A stretch of DNA of 64,000 bases. Origin: Poriferisocius sp965200775. Lineage in GTDB: Bacteria; Actinomycetota; Acidimicrobiia; Acidimicrobiales; Bin134. Shown piece after piece: positions 52,512-59,941 of this stretch. Each line of letters begins with the position of its first letter. The first letter of the stretch is position 1. The position numbers and the translations under genes were made by a program. The stretch is taken from assembly GCA_965200775.1 (NCBI GenBank), contig OZ241383.1:1922001-1986000 (forward strand). Direction: 5' to 3'. The notes beneath the pieces were generated by a model. It saw nothing but the letters and a program-made list of their open reading frames with translations. It was not told the origin of the DNA and made no database searches.

Positions 52512-55500
52512 GCACCTTGGTCCCGCGGACCTGCACCGAGGTGCCAACCGACGGCAGCCCCCCGTCAGGAAAACGCGAGTCCAAGCCGCTCAGCAGGTTC
52601 CGGTCGGAGTCGGCCTATGTGTTGCTCGGTGACCCGGGAATGGGCAAGACCACCGAGTTCGAAAGGGAGTGCGAGGCGCTGGGCGATTCGGCCGCTCTGG
52701 TGAGTGCTCGGGATTTCATCGCTTTCGACCCGGCAGACCACCCGGAATGGCGGGGCAAAACCCTGTTCATCGACGGGCTAGACGAGGTACGGACCGGGTC
52801 ATCGGATCTGCGAGTCCCGTTAGACCAGGTCCGCCGCCGGCTCGACAAGTTGGGGCGACCGAACTTCCGGCTCTCCTGCCGTGCTGCCGACTGGCTTGGT
52901 TCCAACGATGCCAAGCACCTCGGATCAGTCTCGCCCAATGCAGCCCTGACCGTGCTACGGCTCGACCCTCTTGATGCCATAGGCATCGAAGGTCTCTTGT
53001 CAGACCACGAACCCGGGCTTTACCGAGAAGCGCGGAACCGAGGCCTAGGCCCCCTGCTGGGCAACCCCATGACGCTCAAGTTGGTCGCCAGCGCAGTAGC
53101 GCATGGCGAAGGGTCGCCTGAGAGCTTGATGGACACGTTCGAGATGGCATGTCGTCAGATGTACCAAGAGCGCAACGAAGAACATCTGATCGCGACCCAA
53201 GACACTGGCCAGCCGCCGGAAATCATCTTGGATGCAGCCGGCTACCTGTGTGCGCTAATGCTGATTGCTGACTCCGAGGGCTACTCGACGGCCCCCGATG
53301 ACAGCGCTCATCCCTTCGCCTCGTTGCGTGAGATAACCAAGTTGCCGGAAGGCATTGCTCGCGACGCAATGAAGTTGGCATTGGCATCTCGGCTGTTCAC
53401 CAGCGATGCCCAATCCCGGTTCACACCTGTTCACCGGCAGGTGGCCGAGTTTCTGGGGGGTCGCTTTCTGGCCGAGCTCATCGACAACGGCCTGCCGGTC
53501 AACCGGGTGCTGGCCCTCATGACCAGCCCTCGCGATGAACGGGTGGTGACCGCGCTCCGTGGTCTGTCGGGCTGGCTAGCGGCCCACTACCCCCAAGCCT
53601 GCTCACAGTTCATCGCGGCTGATCCCGTAGGCGTGAGCTTGTACGGCGACATCAGTGGCTTCTCGTCTGCCGAAAAGAGGCTCCTGATCGATCATCTGGC
53701 CATGGTTGCCCAGGGCGAATCCTTGCCCGACCTTCAGCCATCTCCATGGGGTGACAGCAGCGACGAACCTTCGGTGGCATGGGCAGCCCGTGCTCTGACC
53801 TCTAACGACATGATCCCCACCATCAGGGAAGTGCTACGCGACCGAGGGGCCGACACCGGCAGCAACCGGATGGCCCAGTTCGTTCTCAGGTCAATGGCGC
53901 AAGCCGACCTATCAGAGATGGGACCGGTGTTGGGCATGGTGCCTGACATTGAAGCATTCCTGCTCGACCCCTCGAGGCCCTACCAAGTACGAGAGGACGC
54001 CCTGGAGGCCTACCTCCACCTCGCCCCCGACAGCGCACTCCGGGGCCGCACTCTCCTGAAACTGCTGGACGAACTTCACGAGGATGCGGCCCGCGATCCG
54101 AACGCCCAGCTACGCGGGACACTGCTGGCCAACCTGTATCCAAAGTTCGTCACCCCTTCTCAGGTGTGGTCATATGCAACCGGTCCTCACCCGCAGAATT
54201 TCTTCGGGCGATTTGCCCACTTCTGGCATCTCGGCCTTCTCGATCGCTCCACGGGCGTTCAGATGGCCGAGTTGCTCGACGCCCTGCACGTCAGCCGGGA
54301 TCAACTACTCCCGGAGTTGGCATCACACGGATTTCGTGCCATCCCCGTCCGGATTCTGGCTAAGGCCCTGGAAAACTTTGACGACACCATCGAGACCCTT
54401 CGGCTTTACAACTGGCTCAGCACTGCTTTCGGTGTCAGGGACTTCCCGCGTCCGGACGATAAATCTGAAAACACCATCAGGGCATGGCTGGAGAATCATC
54501 CCCACATCCAGAACGAGATTTTTCTGGCCTGGCTGAGAAACCCTTGGCCTGCAGAACGGTTCACGACTTATGAACATTGGCGATGCGGCGCGCTGTTCAG
54601 AAGCAAGATGCCTCCTGATTTCGGTCGGTGGTGTCTGGATCGAGCGGTGGAACTGGCTGATACCGAGCCGAATGTAGCTGAGCAGCTCTTTAGGCAGGCC
54701 TACCACTCCCGAGGAGTGCCAAGTATGTCCGAAGGGGTGACCATCGATGGCATCGAGGTGATAGCCAAGACCCATCCTCGCCTTCTCCAAGTATTCGTAG
54801 AATTGCGGGAGCAAGACTCCAAGAGCGATTCCACGAGTACGTGGAAACGCAAGAATGATGAACTAATGGCCAAGTTCAGGGAAGGAGAACGCCAGCGTCA
54901 GAAAGAATGGAAAGACCATCTTCGGCTTAACCTAGATGACTGTCACGAAAACCGACTGTCTCCCCAAAACCTACACTTCTTGGCTACCGCGTACTTCGGG
55001 ATGCTGTCTGGCACGGAACAACTTGCTTCACCGCAGGAAAGGATCGCTCACTTGATCGGCGATCATCCCGACCTGGTTGAAGCTGTCCTGGGCACATTGC
55101 GCTGGTCGTTAGCCCGCGACGATATTCCAGTGGTCGAGGAGACGATCTCATTGCGGCAGGAGTCGAAACACTCTTGGCTTGCCTATCCGGTGCTGGCCAG
55201 CCTGGAAATGCTCGGTGAGGATGAACAGGACCAACTCAGCACGGATCAGAAGCGCAAGGCATTGGCCATCCGCTACTGCGTGCCACCTCCCGATATGCAC
55301 CACCAGGTGCCGGAGTCCAATAAACCAGGATGGGCCCACCGATGGATAAGCGAAGACACCGACTTGGCCCTAGGTGTCCTGTTCCAGAGTGCTGCGGCGG
55401 ACATCAGAGCCGGCGGCCAACCCTGGACCGAACTAAGCGACTTGGAGCGACTCACTGGCTGTGCCGAACAGGTTCACGAGGTGAGAATCCGACTGCTCAA

Positions 55501-56737
55501 GGCATTTCCTGCTCGTGGGCCCAAGGACCAGCTTGGAGTGCTGGACTACCTGTTGGCCAAGGCGTCGACCCATCCGGACAAGACCGCTCTGAACACTCTC
55601 ATCTCCAAGAAGTTGTCCAACAAAAGCATGTTAGTTGCCCAAATGGTCAGGTGGCAGGCCGTCGGCGCTTTACTTTCCCCCACCCTTCACCGGCCACAAT
55701 TCAAGGACTATCTGGATGCCAGCCAAAAGCGAGTGCAGCACCTTGCCGACTTCATCCGTAACATCTCAACTGGCAATACCCGTTCCCTCCGAACGCTCGC
55801 CGAGTTCTCCGACCCAGCTACTCTAGGGGACTTCATCGAACTTCTGGGGCGCGGGCGTCGCCCGCTAGTTCCTGGTGATGGCGTTGTTCCAAGTGATGGC
55901 ATGTCTTACCGAATCTCCGAATTGATCGACCTGCTCGCGCGTATGGCCACAGACAGCGCTCGCCAAGTGCTTGATGACCTGATCGCCAACCCGCATCTGG
56001 GGTACTGGCAAGACAGACTCGCCTACGCCGCCGAGCGTCAGCTCATTCGCCAACGCGAGGTCTCCTATCGACCCCCAAGCATCAAGGCGGCTCAAGACAC
56101 CCTGAACAACGGTGCTCCCGCCAACGCGTCCGACTTGGCCGCCATGCTCGTCAACAAACTTGCCGACCTAGGCCACAAGATTCGGGGCGGGAACAGCAAC
56201 CTGTGGCGACAATTCTGGAACGAAGAACCAAGTCGCCGTCCTGAAGAGCCCAAGCACGAGGAATCCTGCCGCGACGCGCTGCTGGGATTGCTGCAAGAAC
56301 GCTTGCCCGGCGGAGTGGACGCGGCCCCGGAGGGCCGATATGCCTTCGATACCCGAGCGGACATCCGCGTCAGTTACGGCGGATTCAACATCCCCATCGA
56401 GATCAAGAAGAAAAAGAACAAGCACATCGAGCTGTGGAACAGGATTCGCGATCAGCTAATCGCCAAGTACACGACCGACCCGGCAACCTCAGGACACGGC
56501 ATCTACCTGGTGCTGTGGTTCGGCCCGGACGAGGCCCAGGCGAGCCCAAAAGGGAGCCGACCTGCGACACCGGAGAAACTCCAGGAGCAGCTACAAGAAA
56601 CACTGACCCCAGCAGAGGCCGGCAAGATCTCGGTCGTGGTGATGGATGTGTCGGCACCGGCTCAGAAGGTGGCCGGCGGCGGGCAGGATCAGGCGGAGTC
56701 GAATGCGGCGGTTGAGGCACCGGGGCGGAGCACGTAG
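52508..56737 (+). CDS. NACHT/STAND-like NTPase with C-terminal PD-(D/E)XK nuclease motif
   Basis: A 1409-residue protein. The P-loop is GDPGMGKTT (41-49) and Walker B is LFIDGLDEVR (86-95), the D-G-L-D-E form typical of NACHT NTPases; RLSCRAADWL (121-130) is the sensor strand. A helical region with no recognised domain fills roughly 200-1230 and resembles a helical-repeat sensor. The C-terminus has D1285 (RADIRV) and E1298-I-K1300 (PIEIKKKK), a PD-(D/E)XK-like active site, followed by YLVLWFG. STAND NTPases sense a trigger, oligomerise and fire an effector; here the effector would be DNA cleavage (inference). Base composition is less GC-rich than neighbours. The last 16 codons overlap the convergent cupin gene. 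Confidence 0.88.
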   Translation: MSTLVPRTCTEVPTDGSPPSGKRESKPLSRFRSESAYVLLGDPGMGKTTEFERECEALGDSAALVSARDFIAFDPADHPEWRGKTLFIDGLDEVRTGSSDLRVPLDQVRRRLDKLGRPNFRLSCRAADWLGSNDAKHLGSVSPNAALTVLRLDPLDAIGIEGLLSDHEPGLYREARNRGLGPLLGNPMTLKLVASAVAHGEGSPESLMDTFEMACRQMYQERNEEHLIATQDTGQPPEIILDAAGYLCALMLIADSEGYSTAPDDSAHPFASLREITKLPEGIARDAMKLALASRLFTSDAQSRFTPVHRQVAEFLGGRFLAELIDNGLPVNRVLALMTSPRDERVVTALRGLSGWLAAHYPQACSQFIAADPVGVSLYGDISGFSSAEKRLLIDHLAMVAQGESLPDLQPSPWGDSSDEPSVAWAARALTSNDMIPTIREVLRDRGADTGSNRMAQFVLRSMAQADLSEMGPVLGMVPDIEAFLLDPSRPYQVREDALEAYLHLAPDSALRGRTLLKLLDELHEDAARDPNAQLRGTLLANLYPKFVTPSQVWSYATGPHPQNFFGRFAHFWHLGLLDRSTGVQMAELLDALHVSRDQLLPELASHGFRAIPVRILAKALENFDDTIETLRLYNWLSTAFGVRDFPRPDDKSENTIRAWLENHPHIQNEIFLAWLRNPWPAERFTTYEHWRCGALFRSKMPPDFGRWCLDRAVELADTEPNVAEQLFRQAYHSRGVPSMSEGVTIDGIEVIAKTHPRLLQVFVELREQDSKSDSTSTWKRKNDELMAKFREGERQRQKEWKDHLRLNLDDCHENRLSPQNLHFLATAYFGMLSGTEQLASPQERIAHLIGDHPDLVEAVLGTLRWSLARDDIPVVEETISLRQESKHSWLAYPVLASLEMLGEDEQDQLSTDQKRKALAIRYCVPPPDMHHQVPESNKPGWAHRWISEDTDLALGVLFQSAAADIRAGGQPWTELSDLERLTGCAEQVHEVRIRLLKAFPARGPKDQLGVLDYLLAKASTHPDKTALNTLISKKLSNKSMLVAQMVRWQAVGALLSPTLHRPQFKDYLDASQKRVQHLADFIRNISTGNTRSLRTLAEFSDPATLGDFIELLGRGRRPLVPGDGVVPSDGMSYRISELIDLLARMATDSARQVLDDLIANPHLGYWQDRLAYAAERQLIRQREVSYRPPSIKAAQDTLNNGAPANASDLAAMLVNKLADLGHKIRGGNSNLWRQFWNEEPSRRPEEPKHEESCRDALLGLLQERLPGGVDAAPEGRYAFDTRADIRVSYGGFNIPIEIKKKKNKHIELWNRIRDQLIAKYTTDPATSGHGIYLVLWFGPDEAQASPKGSRPATPEKLQEQLQETLTPAEAGKISVVVMDVSAPAQKVAGGGQDQAESNAAVEAPGRST

Positions 56738-57093
56738 AAGTCCATACCGTCGGGGCCACAGGTAAAGGAGTACTCGTGGTTGGCGGCCAGGATGACCGAG
56801 TCCTTAGGCCCCAGGTCCACCGACGGTCCGTCGGCACCGTCGGGCCAGACCTTGCAGCCCCCGGAAAGGACGATCAGCAGCTCGTTCTGATCATGGCTGT
56901 GGGGCGGCACGTGGTAGCCCTCCGGCATGGTGGTGTACTCGCACCAGAAGCCACCCTCACCCACGGCCAACCGCTTGCGCCCCGCTCCCCGGCGCTGGGC
57001 CTCGGCGACCAACTCGGCCGGAGCGGAGGGGTTGACGGTCTCGTCCACCCAGTCGATGTCGTCGAACCGCAGAATTTTGGGTGTTGTGGTCAT
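56689..57093 (-). CDS. Cupin domain protein
   Basis: A 134-residue cupin with PPHSHDQNELLIVLSGGCKVW (first motif, His/His/Glu) and ANHEYSFTCG in place of the usual His-containing second motif. It resembles small cupins linked to nitrilase or amino-acid pathways. The ATG at 57093 overlaps the nitrilase stop by 4 bp. Its 3' end lies under the last 49 bp of the NTPase-nuclease gene on the opposite strand. Confidence 0.85.
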   Translation of the reverse strand: MTTTPKILRFDDIDWVDETVNPSAPAELVAEAQRRGAGRKRLAVGEGGFWCEYTTMPEGYHVPPHSHDQNELLIVLSGGCKVWPDGADGPSVDLGPKDSVILAANHEYSFTCGPDGMDFYVLRPGASTAAFDSA

Positions 57094-58157
57094 GCTGGTG
57101 CCTCCAAATCTCCGGTGGCTGTTGGCCTGGCCGGTGGGCCATGGATGAGCTTGGCAAACTCTACGGCAAACAGCTCGGAGGTGCCCGACTGGTGGGTGGC
57201 CCGCCATGTCCGCCACGGGCACACGTCGTCCCAGCGATGCAGGACCTCGAAGTCCAGGTCGGCGGTCACCAGCCCCTCGGAATCGGTGCCCTCGGCGTAG
57301 ATGTGGCTGAAGTCGGGGAAGTGCGGGCCGCAGATCAGGCTGTGACCGGCGTAGTTGGCCGGTAACGCCCCGTCGAAGCTGTCCTCTTGGCCGGCGGTGG
57401 CGTCAACTCCGCCGACCTGGTTGGCAGAGATGGTGAACATGAAGTTCTCCTGCCCTCGGGTGGCGGCCACCCGGCGCATGGACTCCTCCTTGGCAGGCCC
57501 GCCTGCGAACGCGGCCGTGGGATTGACGATGATCCGAGCCCCCTGGAGTGCCAGCAAGCGGCTTCCTTCCGGGTTTAGCCAGAAGTCGTAGCAGATCTGT
57601 ACCCCGATTGGGCCGTAACGGGTCTCGAAAACGTCCAGCCGGTCGCCGGGGCGAAAGGTGACCCCTTCGGTGACGAACGGCAGCGACCCCAGGTGCAGCT
57701 TCCGGTACGTGCCGATGATCCCCTCGGGTCCGATCACCGCGGCGGCGTTGTAGAGAGCATCCGAGTCATCGGGATCCTGCTCGATCATGCCCGCCACCAC
57801 GTACATGTCGTGCTCGGCCGCCAATCGGGCCAGGGCCACCGTTGACGGCCCCGGCACGGTCTCGGCCAGCTCCCGGTGCAGCGGGCACGGCCCACCCAGC
57901 GCCTCGCAGTCGTCGCAATGGATGGCCCCGGTCAAGGCCTCCTCGGGGAACACCAGCAAGCCCACCCCCGCGTCGGCGGCAGCGACAACCCAGCGGGACA
58001 TATTCTCCAGGTTGGCGGCCGTATCACCTGGCACCGGAGTGAAGTCCACCGCCCCGGCTCGCAACTTGGTCTCGTACCCGGAGTACCGCTCGGGGATCAC
58101 CGGCCCATTGTCGCAGACAGTCACCCAACGTGCCTGCTGAACCCGCCGCCCTACCAC
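57090..58157 (-). CDS. Carbon-nitrogen hydrolase (nitrilase superfamily)
   Basis: A protein of up to 355 residues. The catalytic triad of the family is visible: Glu in LLVFPEEALTG, Lys in GTYRKLHLGS and Cys in GVQICYDFWLNPEG. The insertion HCDDCEALGGPCPLH near residue 80 is Cys-rich and unusual for nitrilases. These enzymes hydrolyse nitriles, amides or carbamoyl groups. The start is uncertain: GTG 58157 (used here, 17 nt after a TAGGGT box), GTG 58124 or GTG 58100; the domain itself begins near YETKLRAGAVDF. Coupled to the cupin gene by ATGA. Confidence 0.87.
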   Translation of the reverse strand: MVGRRVQQARWVTVCDNGPVIPERYSGYETKLRAGAVDFTPVPGDTAANLENMSRWVVAAADAGVGLLVFPEEALTGAIHCDDCEALGGPCPLHRELAETVPGPSTVALARLAAEHDMYVVAGMIEQDPDDSDALYNAAAVIGPEGIIGTYRKLHLGSLPFVTEGVTFRPGDRLDVFETRYGPIGVQICYDFWLNPEGSRLLALQGARIIVNPTAAFAGGPAKEESMRRVAATRGQENFMFTISANQVGGVDATAGQEDSFDGALPANYAGHSLICGPHFPDFSHIYAEGTDSEGLVTADLDFEVLHRWDDVCPWRTWRATHQSGTSELFAVEFAKLIHGPPARPTATGDLEAPA

Positions 58158-58249
58158 CCACTCGAGGATTGAGCACCCTACGACTGGAGGGGGTGACCCA
58201 CAGCGCCACTCTTGACCATCTGGGCAGAATCACCGGTTCTGGTCGTCTG

Positions 58250-58330
58250 GTGGACCTGAACATCAAGAACCTTGATGACCGAGTTGGGCAGCGCCTCAGG
58301 GAAGTAGAGCCTCGGCCAGTTTCATATTGA
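58250..58330 (+). pseudogene. Possible remnant of a FitA/VapB-type antitoxin
   Basis: A 26-codon frame from GTG 58250 encodes DLNIKNLDDRVGQRLREVE, which is close to the start of ribbon-helix-helix antitoxins of the FitA type (LTIRNLDD-x3-RLR). It stops soon after, so about 50 residues are missing, and no toxin gene follows. The rest of this 207-bp gap shows no gene. Confidence 0.4.
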
Positions 58331-58364
58331 ATGCTATTTCGCTGGTGCTCATGAGAAGTGGGGG

Positions 58365-59894
58365 TCAGCGGATGGGGTCGAGGTGGATGGGGAAGGTGGC
58401 GCGGATTTGGGCGTCGGCCTCGGGGTTGAGGTGGGCGGGCTTGGGGTCATCAAGTACTTCGGTTACGTAGTCGTGGGCCACGTCGACCATCGGGCGGGCA
58501 CCGGCGTCGGTCCAGTCGTCGGGGCTCAACCGGTCACCGACCAGGGGGTACACGTACTCGGTCTGCATTAGCGACAGGGTTTGGGAGTGGCCCAGGAAGT
58601 GGCCTTCGCCCCGTACCACGTCGGCGATCACCTGGGTCGACAGGGTTTCTGGGGTGACCTCGACACCCCGAACGGTGCGGTTGATGGACCCCAGCATGTC
58701 GTTGTCGATCACCATCGCTTCCAGCGAGCAGGCCATGATGCTGGCCAGCATCCCCGCTGACTCGTTGATCATGTTGGCCCCGGCGTTGGCGGCCAGGGTT
58801 ATGGCGTTGGCCTTCTCGTGGCCGGCCTGGTTGTCGGGCAGCTTTGAATCGGCCATTCCCGCTGCCACTCCCGAGGGCAATCCCAGGTAGTTCACCACCT
58901 GGGCAGCGGAGGCGTTGATCACCGCTTCCTCCCCACTGCCGCCGCTCATGGCCCCTGTGCGCAGGTCGGAGACGAACGGCCACATGCCCATCACGCAGGG
59001 GTGGCCGGGCACTACGAGGTTCACTGCCACAAGTCCGGCCAGACACTCGGCCAGCGCCTGAACCAGCGATCCGGCCAGAGCTGCCGGCGATGTGGCCCCG
59101 GCCTGGCCGGCCGACAGCAGGTTTATGGGCATCCCCCGACGGGCCTGCTCCATGAGGCTCATGGCCGACTCCTCGGCATACCGCAACGGCGGCACCACGA
59201 ACGTGTTGTTGGCGATGCAGAAGGGTCGCCGAGCAAACTCCCCCTCACCACCCAGGGCCATGTCGAACAGGTCCACCACCTCACCCACGTGATCGGGGTG
59301 GAACATCGAAGTGCCGATGGGCTTGCTGGTGCCCGCCATGCAGGCGTAAGCGGTGTTGATGTCCACCTCCCGGGCGGTCTCCATGTCTCGGGTTACCACC
59401 GTGCGAACGAAAACGTGAATGTTGTCGAGCGTGTCGGCCACCCGGGCCGCGCTGTAGAGGTCGGCCACCGCGCTGGGCCGGAAACTCCGTGTGTCGTGAT
59501 CGAACATGAGCACCGCAGCCCCGCTGGTGCAGAAATGCACACGGTTGCCCCCAATTTCCACCCCCCTGTCGGGGTCGAAGCCGTGGAGGGTGAACTCCTT
59601 GCAGGCCCCGTCGATCACCCGCCTCACCAGATCGGGGGGAATCCGCAACCGGTCGTGCTCGTCCATCCGCCCCCCGTTGGCGGTAACCGCCTCGATGATC
59701 TCCGGAATGGCCTGGCCCATGCCCAGGTCGGCCAGCAGCCCCAAAGCGGCCTCGAATATGTCGTCGCACTGCCCATCGGACAGGGGCCGATACGCACCGC
59801 CGGGCATCCCCGGCCACACCGGCCGAGCCTCCGCGGTGGGCGGGGCCTCACGCAGGGCCACTCGTGCGGCCCGTCCTCCCGAACGTCGCGCCAT
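58365..59894 (-). CDS. Trimethylamine methyltransferase (MttB) family protein, non-pyrrolysine
   Basis: A 509-residue TIM-barrel methyltransferase of the MttB superfamily. Family segments include LGLLADLGMGQAIPEIIE, VHFCTSGAAVLMFD, AGQAGATSPAALAG and NAGANMINESAGMLAS. Methanogen MttB needs pyrrolysine at an amber codon; here the frame has no internal TAG, so it belongs to the wider group that demethylates glycine betaine, proline betaine, carnitine or related quaternary amines. ATG 59894 follows an AGGACC site. Next to two dehydrogenases of the dimethylglycine type, this suggests betaine demethylation (inference). Confidence 0.9.
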   Translation of the reverse strand: MARRSGGRAARVALREAPPTAEARPVWPGMPGGAYRPLSDGQCDDIFEAALGLLADLGMGQAIPEIIEAVTANGGRMDEHDRLRIPPDLVRRVIDGACKEFTLHGFDPDRGVEIGGNRVHFCTSGAAVLMFDHDTRSFRPSAVADLYSAARVADTLDNIHVFVRTVVTRDMETAREVDINTAYACMAGTSKPIGTSMFHPDHVGEVVDLFDMALGGEGEFARRPFCIANNTFVVPPLRYAEESAMSLMEQARRGMPINLLSAGQAGATSPAALAGSLVQALAECLAGLVAVNLVVPGHPCVMGMWPFVSDLRTGAMSGGSGEEAVINASAAQVVNYLGLPSGVAAGMADSKLPDNQAGHEKANAITLAANAGANMINESAGMLASIMACSLEAMVIDNDMLGSINRTVRGVEVTPETLSTQVIADVVRGEGHFLGHSQTLSLMQTEYVYPLVGDRLSPDDWTDAGARPMVDVAHDYVTEVLDDPKPAHLNPEADAQIRATFPIHLDPIR

Positions 59895-59941
59895 ATCAGG
59901 TCCTCGATTTCTCGCGAACGACGACAAAACCGGAGATCACA

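Noticed and set aside
51092..56800. Integrase, transposase or att site flanking the NTPase-nuclease operon
   Set aside because: No recombinase gene, tRNA or clear direct repeat was found at either edge, so the route of transfer is unknown.
58365..59894. Pyrrolysine-containing MttB
   Set aside because: The frame has no internal TAG and no pyl genes are present.
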